From contig CALFRK010000051.1 of NCBI GenBank assembly GCA_937919625.1, positions 1 through 64,000 of the forward strand: a stretch of 64,000 nt of DNA, read 5' to 3'. The translations under genes were made by a program, and so were the position numbers. The DNA comes from an uncultured Ilumatobacter sp. (GTDB lineage: Bacteria; Actinomycetota; Acidimicrobiia; Acidimicrobiales; Ilumatobacteraceae). The notes under the pieces are model-generated. The model saw only the letters and a list, made by a program, of their open reading frames with translations. It ran no database searches and was not told where the DNA came from. This document shows positions 17,385-25,816 of this stretch, one piece after another. Position 1 is the stretch's first letter, and the number at the start of each line of letters is the position of its first letter.

Positions 17385-17893
17385 CCGCACCGACCGGCGT
17401 GCTGGCCGAGCGGGTCGTGGGCGAGCTCGCCGACCTCGCCCGGGCGCTGGGACGGCTCGAAGCCCACGCCGCGGCCGGAACCTCAGACGGACTCACTGCA
17501 CCCGACGAACCCTCGGGCGAACAGTGGGATGCTGGACAGGTCTGGGCGCATCTGGCGGAGTTCGGCAGCTTCTGGTTGCCCGAGTTGCGGCGGATCGTCG
17601 ATGCGCGCAGCAGCGAGCCCGTACCGTTCGGCAGGACCAAGCGTGATGCGGAACGCATTGGAGCCATCGAACGCAACTGCCATCTTGCGATCGATCAGCA
17701 GATGTCGATCGTGCGCGGCGACATCGCCCACTTCGCACACGAATTGGCGTTGCTGGACGCCGCCGACTGGGAGCGAACCGGACGGCACCCGACGCTCGGT
17801 GATATGGACCTGTTCGTGTTCCTGCGCCACTTCGTGACCGGCCACTACCACGAGCATGCCGACCAGCTCGACGGATTGCGCGGCGAACGATGA
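17381..17893 (+). CDS. DinB-fold protein, predicted maleylacetoacetate isomerase
   Basis: A 170-residue DinB/MDMPI-like four-helix protein. The metal site is suggested by His57 in VWAHLAEF and the H-x3-H pair His155/His159 in GHYHEHADQL. The family includes bacillithiol transferases and mycothiol-dependent maleylpyruvate isomerase. It sits between hpd and the fumarylacetoacetase gene, with 4-bp overlaps on both sides. The operon makes maleylacetoacetate and consumes fumarylacetoacetate, yet has no GST-type isomerase. The same domain recurs in the same place in block 2. I therefore infer cis-trans isomerisation of maleylacetoacetate with a thiol cofactor, probably mycothiol. A generic thiol transferase role is the alternative. 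Confidence 0.72.
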   Translation: MTAPTGVLAERVVGELADLARALGRLEAHAAAGTSDGLTAPDEPSGEQWDAGQVWAHLAEFGSFWLPELRRIVDARSSEPVPFGRTKRDAERIGAIERNCHLAIDQQMSIVRGDIAHFAHELALLDAADWERTGRHPTLGDMDLFVFLRHFVTGHYHEHADQLDGLRGER

Positions 17894-19134
17894 GCTGGAT
17901 CGAGATCCCTGCCGGTTCGCCGTTCCCGCTCGGCAACCTCCCGCTCGGCATCGGGCACTCCGGCGACGATCGCTGGCGGGCGTGGGTGGCCATCGGCGAC
18001 ATGGCGCTCGATCTCGCGGCGGTTGAGCAGTTGCGCCTGTTCGGTTCGGTCGGGCTCCCCGACGGGGTGTTCGCCCAGGCCGGTCTGAATCGCTATCTGG
18101 CGTCAGGGCGGTCGGTCTGGCGAACCGTCCGTGAACGGCTCACCGTGCTGTTGAGCGATGCGCAGTACGCACCGTCGCTCAACGATCATCTCCACCCGTT
18201 GACCGCGCTCGAGATGGGGCTACCGGTGTGGGTCGGCGACTACGTGGACTTCTATTCGTCGATCCACCATGCGACGAACCTCGGTCGGCTGTTCCGCCCC
18301 GATGGGGAAGCGCTGATGCCCAGCTGGCGGCGGATCCCGATCGGCTATCACGGCCGGTCGGGCTCGCTCGTACCCGATGGGACCGAGATCGTGCGCCCGA
18401 CCGGCTATCGGCTCGTCGACGGCGAGCCGATCGTGGGCCCGACCGCCGCGCTCGACATCGAGTTGGAGGTCGGCACGGTGGTGGGCACCGCGAGCACATT
18501 GGGTCACCCGATCCCGATCGCCGAGGCGGGTGAACACCTGTACGGCATGTGCCTGGTGAACGACTGGTCGGCGCGCGATGTGCAGGCCTACGAGTACCAG
18601 CCGCTCGGCCCATTCCTCGGCAAGAGCTTCGCCACCTCGATGTCCGCATGGCTCGTGTCATTCGACGCACTGGCGCCGTTCCGGGTGCCGTCGGTGAGCC
18701 AAGACCCGCCACCAGCCGCCTATCTCACCACCAGCGAACCCTGGGCGTTCGACCTGCACCTCGAGGTCTGGCTCGACTCGGCGGCGATGCGGGCCGCAGG
18801 GGAACCACCGGTGTGCATCAGCCGAACCGGATTTGCCGACATGTACTGGACGCCGGCTCAGCAGCTCGCTCACCTCACGGTCAACGGCGCAGCCGTTCGA
18901 CCCGGTGATCTGTTCGCGTCGGGAACGGTGTCGGGCGCGACACCCGGCAGCGAGGGCAGTCTGATCGAGCTCACCCGGCGTGGCGCCCGGCCGCTCACGT
19001 TGCCCGACGGCACCACCCGGTCGTTCCTGCTCGAGGGCGATCGGGTGACGTTACGCGGGTGGGCCGGCAGCGATCCGGCGACGCGCATCGGTCTCGGTTC
19101 GCTCAGCGGCACCGTATCTCCAGGAGGTGAGTGA
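17890..19134 (+). CDS. fahA: Fumarylacetoacetase (copy 1)
   Basis: A 414-residue hydrolase splitting fumarylacetoacetate to fumarate and acetoacetate, the last step of tyrosine degradation. The metal and catalytic residues match the eukaryotic-type enzyme: Asp120 in GDYVDFYSS, His127 in HHATN, Glu191/Glu193 in DIELEVG and Asp225 in NDWSARD. PIGYHGRSGS and YEYQPLGPFLGKSFATS are also diagnostic. Its ATG overlaps the DinB stop (ATGA), and its stop overlaps the dioxygenase start. Confidence 0.93.
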   Translation: MSWIEIPAGSPFPLGNLPLGIGHSGDDRWRAWVAIGDMALDLAAVEQLRLFGSVGLPDGVFAQAGLNRYLASGRSVWRTVRERLTVLLSDAQYAPSLNDHLHPLTALEMGLPVWVGDYVDFYSSIHHATNLGRLFRPDGEALMPSWRRIPIGYHGRSGSLVPDGTEIVRPTGYRLVDGEPIVGPTAALDIELEVGTVVGTASTLGHPIPIAEAGEHLYGMCLVNDWSARDVQAYEYQPLGPFLGKSFATSMSAWLVSFDALAPFRVPSVSQDPPPAAYLTTSEPWAFDLHLEVWLDSAAMRAAGEPPVCISRTGFADMYWTPAQQLAHLTVNGAAVRPGDLFASGTVSGATPGSEGSLIELTRRGARPLTLPDGTTRSFLLEGDRVTLRGWAGSDPATRIGLGSLSGTVSPGGE

Positions 19135-20297
19135 TGCCGCACTACCAGCAGGTGGGCCAGGTGCCCCGCAAACGTCACACCGTGTTCCGCAGCGATGACG
19201 GTCATCGGTTCCACGAGGAGTTGATGGGCCAAAAAGGCTTCTCGTCGCGCTCGGCGCTGCTCTACCACCGCCACTCACCTGCGGCAATCACGGCAATCGA
19301 GGCGGTTGCGACGCCGTCGTTCGCAGCGACTCCCGATCATCCGCTCACCCCGCGCCATCTACGAACCGGCGAACTCGCACCCGCCGCCGACCTGGTCTCC
19401 GGTCGCCGCGTGCTGCTGGCAAACGCCGACCTGCGCATCGGCTTCGTCAGCGCGGGTGACACCAGTCCGTTGTACCGCAACGCCACCGGCGACGAGTTGC
19501 TCTACGTGCAGCAAGGGTCCGCCATGCTCGAGTCGGTGTTCGGCGCCATGCGCGTCGAGGCCGGCGACTACGTGGTGGTCCCGGCGGGCACGACCCACCG
19601 TTGGGTACCGGAGGGCAGGGTCGATGCGTTGGTGGTCGAGGCGCGAGGCCACATCAACCCACCCCGCCGCTACCTCTCCAGCGACGGCCAGTTCCTCGAG
19701 CACGCCCCCTACTGCGAGCGTGACCTTCGGGCACCCGACCGTCCGCTGCTGGTGGAAGGCGAGCACATCGAGGTGCTGGTGCGTTCCGCAGGCGGCCTTT
19801 CTCGGCACACCCACCGGCACCACCCGTTCGATGTGGTGGGTTGGGACGGCGCGCTGTACCCGTGGGCGCTCAACATCCACGACTTCGAACCGATCGTCGG
19901 CCGCATCCACCAGCCACCCCCGGTGCACCAGACCTTCGAGGGCCCGGGATTCGTGGTGTGCTCCTTCGTACCCCGGTTGTTCGACTTCCACCCCGACGCG
20001 GTGAAGATTCCGTACCACCACGCCAACACCGACAGCGACGAGGTGCTGTTCTACAGCGCTGGCAACTTCATGAGCCGCGCCGGGTCGGGCATCGGTGTGG
20101 GGTCGATCTCGTACCACCCAGCCGGGTTCGTGCACGGCCCCCAGCCGGGCAGCTTCGAGGCGAGCGTGCCGCAATCCAGAACCGAGGAGGTGGCCGTGAT
20201 GATCGACACCTTCGCCCCGCTCGGGGTGACCGACGCGGCCCGTGCGGTGTCAGCCCCGGACTACCCCTGGAGTTGGGCTCGCGATCCCGCCACCTGA
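19134..20297 (+). CDS. hmgA: Homogentisate 1,2-dioxygenase (copy 1)
   Basis: A cupin-fold iron dioxygenase opening the homogentisate ring to maleylacetoacetate. The 387 residues make it shorter than the roughly 430-440-residue classical enzyme, as in a compact bacterial subgroup. Probable ligands are His296 and Glu303 in PYHHANTDSDEVLFY and His334 in HPAGFVHGP. The ATG at 19134 has AGGAGG six bases upstream and shares its A with the previous stop; the GTG at 19131 is too close to the ribosome site. It is the last gene of the operon. Confidence 0.92.
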   Translation: MPHYQQVGQVPRKRHTVFRSDDGHRFHEELMGQKGFSSRSALLYHRHSPAAITAIEAVATPSFAATPDHPLTPRHLRTGELAPAADLVSGRRVLLANADLRIGFVSAGDTSPLYRNATGDELLYVQQGSAMLESVFGAMRVEAGDYVVVPAGTTHRWVPEGRVDALVVEARGHINPPRRYLSSDGQFLEHAPYCERDLRAPDRPLLVEGEHIEVLVRSAGGLSRHTHRHHPFDVVGWDGALYPWALNIHDFEPIVGRIHQPPPVHQTFEGPGFVVCSFVPRLFDFHPDAVKIPYHHANTDSDEVLFYSAGNFMSRAGSGIGVGSISYHPAGFVHGPQPGSFEASVPQSRTEEVAVMIDTFAPLGVTDAARAVSAPDYPWSWARDPAT

Positions 20298-20810
20298 TGC
20301 GCTGAGGCGCAGACAGCGTTCCTGACCCTGAGCACCCCTGCCGGCTGGCGTGTCTCATGTTGCGCGAGCGATGTTCGTCTGGGCTGCCACGGGGACGATG
20401 TGAAATTGCTGGTGACCAGGTCACAGCTTTGGCTCGCGATGCGTTTGGAACTCCTTGAAGAATCTGACAGCCGCGCATCGGTGTCACCCATTACGTGCGC
20501 CGGGCACCCTCGGCGACAGGACCGACCAGGCAAACAGGGAGCCGGCGCCCACCGACCGACATCGAGTCGTCGTCTGTCAGACGACTTCAACGTCGGCGCT
20601 CCAACTGGGTTGAGGCTCATGCACTCAACAGTCGAAGTCGTCGTCATTGCCGACACGCCAACCTCTGTCACTCGTGCAGGCAGACTGCGTTGGGTCGAGT
20701 GAGCGCCGGTGACTCCGGTGTGGGTGGCACTCCCCCATGACGTCGCCGTCGACAACCGACTCATCCGTGCAGGGGCGCAGACTCAGCGGCGGAACAGATG
20801 GGGCACGCGC
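20298..20810. other. Non-coding gap after the homogentisate operon
   Basis: About 510 bases with no frame resembling a protein and no RNA fold that I recognise. It marks the right edge of block 1; the next sequence is the broken GMC gene, so a recombination junction probably lies here. Confidence 0.4.
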
Positions 20811-21287
20811 GGCACGCCGGTGTTCTCACTCTCGCCCTCGGTAGCGCGGCCGCTCTCGCGCGGCAGGCTGTGCCTGTCGGGTGCGCACCCGGACGCGCCG
20901 CCGCGCATCGAGCCTAATCTTCTGGCCGACTCCGATGACGTCGCGACCCTGGCTGCCGGCGTCAGGCTGATTGACCGCATTGCGGCAACGGCACCCTTTG
21001 CCAGGCATGTGGCCCGTCGGCTGACGCCCAACTTCGATCTCGACGACACGGCAGCGCTGCACCGCTTTGTCCGGGACGACGCCAGCATCTGCTACCACGC
21101 CAGCGGCACCTGCCAAATGGGCATGGACTCCGGTTCGGTCGTCGATCCGCAACTGCGCGTTCGAGGCGTCGACGCCTTGCGCGTGGCCGATGCCTCGGTG
21201 ATGCCGACGATCCCTTCGGGCAATCTCAACGCGCCGACGATCATGATCGCCGAGCGTGCAGCCGATTTCATCAGAGCAACTCACTGA
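20811..21287 (+). pseudogene. GMC oxidoreductase, C-terminal remnant
   Basis: About 158 codons coding for the C-terminal part of a GMC-family FAD oxidase/dehydrogenase. It has FSLSPSVARPLSRGRL, the active-site region ICYHASGTCQMG and the closing FAD motif LRVADASVMPTIPSGNLNAPTIM. The N-terminal FAD-binding half (about 370 residues) is absent, and sequence upstream of about 20811 is not GMC. It is not the missing part of the GMC gene at 25.8 kb, which is complete. Codon choice (CTG, GCC, CAA mix) looks more proteobacterial than the neighbours, suggesting transfer. Confidence 0.8.
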
Positions 21288-21925
21288 TGCGCTCGCTGCT
21301 GGCCGATCTGCGGCGCTGGCCGCTGCGCGAGCCGTTTGCGATCTCCCGGCGCGTCTTCGTCGACAGCCTGGCGCTGACAGTCCGGATTGGTGAAGGCGAT
21401 GTGTCCGGTTGGGGCGAATGCGAGCCGCACGAGCACGAGCAGATCGTGGGACTGGAGGCGCAGGCCGAGCTGTTTCGCCTGGCACGGGAACCGGACTGGC
21501 TGGCGACCCTGTCCACCGACAACATCCTCGACCGCCTGCCCAACCAGCCCTTGCGCAATGCGCTGGACTGCGCGCTGTGGGACCTCGCTGCCAAGCGCAG
21601 CGGGCAACGGGTGTGGGAGCTGCTGGGCCGCGGCGAAGGCAACCCGCCCGTGGCCATCATGCCCACGGTGGGCCTGGCCTCGCCGCAAGAGATGGCCCAG
21701 GCCGCTTCAGCCCAGCGCGGTGCCAAGGCACTGAAGATCAAGCTGGGCGGCTCTGATGGCGCCGACGCCATGCGACTGGAGGCCATTGCCGCAGCCGCAC
21801 AGGGCGTCGAACTGCTGGCGGACATCAATGGCGGCTGGCAACGGCCGTTGAGGTCCGCGATACAACTGCGCCGGGTCAACAGGCGGCCAGGAAACCACCA
21901 TCGACCACCAGTGTCGCCCCCGTGA
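21287..21925 (+). pseudogene. Enolase-superfamily dipeptide epimerase/mandelate racemase-like gene, 3'-truncated
   Basis: The N-terminal capping domain and start of the barrel of an enolase-superfamily enzyme: WGECEPHEHEQ, NALDCALWDLAAKRSGQRVWELLG, KALKIKLGG (the KxK catalytic lysine region) and LLADINGGW with the first metal Asp. After about residue 190 the similarity stops, and the frame runs antisense through the end of the SDR gene. The remaining metal ligands are missing, so it cannot be active. Its start overlaps the GMC remnant's stop (TGATG), so both came as one transferred operon piece. Confidence 0.75.
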
Positions 21926-22589
21926 TGTAGGAGGCGAGGGGCGAAGCGAGGAACACCACGGCGGCCGCGACCTCAGCGGGGTGCGCCCGTCGTCCCATGG
22001 GGATGCGTGCGATGAGCGCATCGACCCGAGGGTCGCCCGCGGTCAGCCTTGTCTCCACTTCCCCCGGAGCCACGGCGTTCACACGCACGCCCTCGGCGGC
22101 AAGCTCCGCAGCCAGGGCGCTTGTGAGCATCCTCAGACCTGCCTTCCCGATGGAATAGGCCGAGGCGTCTCGACTGCTTCGCTCGGCGCTTGTCGAAGTG
22201 ATGTTGACGACGGCCCCGTTGCGCAGCGCCGGCAGCAAGGTGCGCAGCAGAAGGTAAGGGGCGACGATCTGCAGGGCGAGGGCAGCGTCCAGCTCACCGC
22301 CGGCGTCGGAATCAGGCAACCGCACGCGGCGGAAGGTACCGGCACAATTGACAAGGGCTGCAATCGGCCTCCCCGATGAGACCGTCTCGGCCATGTTCTG
22401 CAGCGCCGCTCGATCCCTGAGGTCGCAGCGCAGGATGCCCGGGGCTTCGTCTCGGTCAATCCCGATGACTTCGGCGCCGACCTTCACGAAGGCGTCGCAG
22501 ACTGCGCGGCCAATCCCGCCCGCTGCCCCGGTCACCACTACCCGCTTGGCAGCGAACAGATCGGGTGAGAAACCTGCGATCGGAGTCAC
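21876..22589 (-). CDS. SDR-family oxidoreductase
   Basis: A 237-residue classical short-chain dehydrogenase/reductase. It has the cofactor motif TGAAGGIG, the structural NCAG, a catalytic Ser in NITSTSAE and the YSIGK active-site motif (Tyr and Lys). The C-terminus ITGATLVVDGGFLAA is typical. It starts at GTG 22589, which overlaps the stop of a 26-codon upstream frame. It looks complete and may be functional. Its substrate is unknown. The 3' end abuts the junction with the truncated epimerase gene. Confidence 0.85.
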   Translation of the reverse strand: MTPIAGFSPDLFAAKRVVVTGAAGGIGRAVCDAFVKVGAEVIGIDRDEAPGILRCDLRDRAALQNMAETVSSGRPIAALVNCAGTFRRVRLPDSDAGGELDAALALQIVAPYLLLRTLLPALRNGAVVNITSTSAERSSRDASAYSIGKAGLRMLTSALAAELAAEGVRVNAVAPGEVETRLTAGDPRVDALIARIPMGRRAHPAEVAAAVVFLASPLASYITGATLVVDGGFLAAC

Positions 22590-22931
22590 GTCAGACCTCG
22601 CTGGCCCGGATCGGTTCGTGCTGGCGCAGGGCCGTCAATGCGACGTCGGGCGATCTCACCGATCGTCATCACGTATCTCCATCGTCAAGGTTGCCGAGCA
22701 ACGATCATCGAACACCACAACAGGATGCCACCTGCCTGGGTGTGCCGGTGGACGGTCATGAAGGCTCATTGGCGCGCCATCGCTGTCGATGACTTCGCCC
22801 GAGCGGTGGTTTCGGTACTAGCGGTGCTGCCGGCTGCGCTGCGAGCAGGTTTCGCTGCAGAGCGGTATCGGTGGCGTGTTCTCCAGGTCGGCCGATCCCC
22901 GCGGCGTGGCACAGCGCTAGCACAAACGACT
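22590..22931. other. Gene remnants, no intact gene
   Basis: No intact gene. On the minus strand, a 26-codon frame (MTIGEIARRRID...) ends in the SDR start and may be the tail of a lost gene. At 22702-22730 a 29-base stretch resembles 23335-23363; it encodes WHPVVVFDDR against WHPVLMFDDR at the start of the PPOX gene, so it may be a decayed second copy of that N-terminus. Confidence 0.35.
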
Positions 22932-23372
22932 TCAGCCCCAGACGCTCACGACCGATGTGGGCCGCAGCCGCAGTACGACGATGTCGTCGTCCCTCCAGGC
23001 CTCGCGCAGCTCGGCGGCGCGAGGGGTGCCAGCCTCGTAACGATCGATCATGCGGTGCGTAACCGTCTGGCCAGGGTCGTCCTCTACGGTGATCGTGCCG
23101 CGTATGAGATAGCCCTCGGTGTCGCCGCGGTCGCCGCCGATCGTGGCACCTGCGCGCTGGTTCGCGAGGGCGTTGCGGGTCTTGGTCGCCGATCGGTCAG
23201 AGACGAACAGCACGTCGTGAGAACCGTCGGCGGCGGGCTCGACGTCGAACCAGATCGGCACGTTGTGGGGGAAGCCGTCGCGGCCGATGGTGGCCAGGCG
23301 GGCGAAGCGAACTTCCGCGAGGAAGGCCAGCGAGCGATCGTCGAACATCAACACAGGATGCCAGATCCGCAC
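22932..23372 (-). CDS. Pyridoxamine 5'-phosphate oxidase-like (PPOX-class FMN/F420) protein
   Basis: A 146-residue split-barrel flavin-binding protein. Characteristic features are RFARLATIGRDGFPHNVPIWF (strands 1-2 with conserved Arg and Pro), DVLFVSDRSATKTRNALANQR (cofactor-phosphate region) and a C-terminal VVLRLRPTSVVSVWG. Starts at GTG 23372 or ATG 23348 are both possible. Family members in actinobacteria use FMN or F420; the reaction is not predictable. It stands alone between the SDR and the IS element. Confidence 0.75.
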   Translation of the reverse strand: MRIWHPVLMFDDRSLAFLAEVRFARLATIGRDGFPHNVPIWFDVEPAADGSHDVLFVSDRSATKTRNALANQRAGATIGGDRGDTEGYLIRGTITVEDDPGQTVTHRMIDRYEAGTPRAAELREAWRDDDIVVLRLRPTSVVSVWG

Positions 23373-23504
23373 GGTTCGGGTGCGACGACGGCCTGCGGTG
23401 CGGCATGAGCGTGTTCGCGTTGATACGTACCCGAGAGCCGTACGGCCCGTCCGATTTCCGCTACACCGAAGAAGTCTGTGCAGGAATCGTGCAACCGGCA
23501 GCTC

Positions 23505-23536
23505 GCATCGACCGCCCGAAATTGGGCGGTCGATGC
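23505..23536. terminator. Perfect 13-bp hairpin left of the IS element
   Basis: GCATCGACCGCCC, loop GAAATT, then the exact complement. There is no long T-run. It may be a terminator or a REP-like structure; the IS sits 16-20 bp beyond it. Confidence 0.4.
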
Positions 23537-23556
23537 GCTGACCTGGCTCTTCCTAG

Positions 23557-24612
23557 ATGAATAGTTCCAAGGGGTTCGCGCGCTCCGCGCGATGATCCAC
23601 CATCTGGTTCACGAGGGTGTCCAAGATCAGGGGGCGTATACAAACCCTGATCCCAAAGGACACAGCGTATGAACCCTGACCTGGACACCCTCGCGACCCG
23701 ACTCTACGTCACGATCGACGACCTCCTGCTTGAACACCCACAGTGGGCACCAGAGCGGCCCAAGATCGGGATCGCCCCGAAGCTCACCGATGCCGAACTG
23801 ATCACACTCGCCGTCATTCAAGCCCTGCTCGGCTACACCTCCGAAGCCCGATTCATCCGCCACGCCAACGTGCATCTGCGATCCTTGTTTCCGTACTTGC
23901 CCCAGCGCCCCGCCTACAACAAACGACTCCGCCACGCCGCGGCCACGATGCAACACATCATCGCGACGCTCGCCCGCGATTGCCCGTCATGGAACGACGA
24001 CCTGTGGCTCGTGGACTCGACACCAGTCGAGTGCGGCCGCAGCCGTGAAACGGTGAAACGTTCCGACATGGCCGGCTACGCCACCTACGGCTACTGCGCC
24101 AGCCATTCCCGGTTCTTCTGGGGACTCCGACTCCACCTGATCGCTACGCCATCAGGGTTGCCGGTCGCGTACGCGGTGACCGGAGCCAAGACCGACGAAC
24201 GCGACACTGCACTCGCGATGATCCACCTCGATCCGGCACTCGGGGGCCGGCCAGGTCAGATGTTGATGGCCGACAAGGGCTACCGATCTGCTGCGTTCGA
24301 GACCGAACTCAACGACGCCGGCATCACACTGATCCGACCGAAGGTGCGCTCAGAAAAGACGGAACGACTGCACACCCGATTCCTGAAACCGTTCCGCCAG
24401 ATCATCGAATCGGTCAACCAGACCTTGAAGGCCCAGCTCGACTTGGAACGTCACGGCGGCCGCAAACCCGAAGGCGTCTGCGCTCGCATCTTGCAACGAC
24501 TCCTTGCGCTCACCGCCGCGATCTGGCACAACGAAACCAGCGGCGTCAGCGGTCCCGCCCGATCACTCCTCGCCTACGACCACTGACCCACCGACCCCTT
24601 GGAACCAATCAT
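23557..24612 (+). mobile_element. IS982-family insertion sequence (1056 bp)
   Basis: The element is bounded by 19-bp imperfect inverted repeats reading inwards ATGAwTrGTTCCAAGGGGT (23557-23575 and 24594-24612, two mismatches). The tetranucleotide CTAG flanks both ends (23553-23556, 24613-24616) and is the probable target duplication. CTAG is palindromic, so it could instead be the terminal part of the repeats. One transposase gene lies inside. The right end lies exactly at the point where mlrC2 loses its N-terminus. Confidence 0.8.
23669..24586 (+). CDS. IS982-family DDE transposase
   Basis: A 305-residue transposase that looks intact. The N-terminus LDTLATRLYVTIDDLL and the middle LTDAELITLAVIQALLGYTSEARF are typical of actinobacterial IS982 proteins. 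The probable catalytic acids are Asp in VDSTPVECGRSR, Asp in MADKGYRS and Glu in QIIESVNQTLK. It ends in IWHNETSGVSGPARSLLAYDH. With complete ends and ORF, the element may still be mobile. Confidence 0.88.
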   Translation: MNPDLDTLATRLYVTIDDLLLEHPQWAPERPKIGIAPKLTDAELITLAVIQALLGYTSEARFIRHANVHLRSLFPYLPQRPAYNKRLRHAAATMQHIIATLARDCPSWNDDLWLVDSTPVECGRSRETVKRSDMAGYATYGYCASHSRFFWGLRLHLIATPSGLPVAYAVTGAKTDERDTALAMIHLDPALGGRPGQMLMADKGYRSAAFETELNDAGITLIRPKVRSEKTERLHTRFLKPFRQIIESVNQTLKAQLDLERHGGRKPEGVCARILQRLLALTAAIWHNETSGVSGPARSLLAYDH

Positions 24613-24616
24613 CTAG

Positions 24617-25816
24617 ATGTCAAGTCGTCAGAATGACTGCGAGGGCGAACTTCTCGCGATCATCCGTGAGACCGTAGGTGAGGAGGTCGCCGTTGGCGCC
24701 TTGCTCGACCGCCACACCAACCTGTCGTCGCAAATGCTCGCCGCCGCAGACCTCGTCGTGAGTTGTCGCGAGTATCCCCACACCGACTACGCCCGACGAG
24801 CCGGCGAAATGCTGCCGGTCCTCGGCAGGATTCGACGCGGCGACGCCCGTCCGACGACTGCAGCGGTGCGGTTCATGGCTCCCGGCGCCTACCCCACCAC
24901 CAGCGAGCCGATGATCGGGTTCAACGAGCGACTGATCGAGGCGCAGCAGACACCTGGAGTCCTCATGGTGTCCGCGAACCACGGTTTCGAGGGTTCCGAC
25001 CAGCCCGACGTGTCCGCCAGCATCGTCGTCACGACCGACGACGACCCCGATTTTGCGGCGTCACTCGCCCAGCAGGTGGCAGCCGACTTCCGCACCGTGA
25101 TCACCGGACGGTCGTGGGTCGGCCCCGGAGTGGAGGAAGCGGTGTCGATGGCGCTCGCGTTCGACGACCGACCAGTCGTCGTCGCCGACCGTGCCGACAA
25201 CGCCGGTGGCGGCGCGGCGGGCGACTCGACGTTCGTGCTCGCCGAGTTGATCCGACAGGGCGCCCGCGACGTGGCGGTGGCGCTGCTCTGGGATCCGGTG
25301 GCTGTCGACATCTGCCACGACGCGGGCGTCGGTGCGTCACTGCCGCTGCGCATCGGCGGCAAGACCGGGCCGATGTCCGGCGACCCGATCGACGTCGTCG
25401 CGGAGATCATCAGTGTCCGCAGCGACTCTGCCCAGTCGCTGTTCGGGCTCGGCGACCCGAACTTCCCGCTCGGTAGGACGGCAGCGATACGCGTGGGCGG
25501 CATCGAGATCGTCATGGCCACCGTCCGATCGCAGGTCTTCAGCCGCCACGTGTTCACCGACCACGGAATCGACCCCCTGACACGTCGGGTGCTCGTCGTG
25601 AAGAGCACGCAGCACTTCATGAATGACTTCGGCCCGATCGCGGCGCACGTCATCCGATGTGACGGACCCGGCACGTTGACTGCAGACCTGTCGACCCTGC
25701 CGTACCGGCACGTACGCCGCCCGATGCTGGGACTCGACCCAGTCGACACCGTCGAACTCGAGGCAATGGCGCCCGTTCCGGCGCGGCCCCGTCGACGAGA
25801 TCGGCAGATCGTGTGA
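24617..25816 (+). pseudogene. mlrC-like M81 peptidase, N-terminus removed by the IS element (copy 2)
   Basis: Homologous to the intact copy at 1.6-3.2 kb from its residue 114 (DCEGELLAII against [10 protein letters not shown]) to the end; the first 113 residues, with HECSSFSP and LHGA, are missing. The first base after the IS flank is the A of an ATG at 24617, so a 399-residue product could be made. The metal motif DLHAN has become DRHTN. The metal-site Asp and His survive but neighbours changed, suggesting relaxed selection. It overlaps the GMC gene by GTGA and may now matter only for coupled translation. Confidence 0.85.

Noticed and set aside
20261-20764. A 167-residue open frame on the minus strand after hmgA1
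   Set aside because: It overlaps the end of hmgA1, has Arg/Ser-rich antisense-like composition and no recognisable motif.
22590-22667. An extra small gene (26 codons) in front of the SDR
   Set aside because: Too short, no similarity and no ribosome site; more likely a remnant or chance frame.
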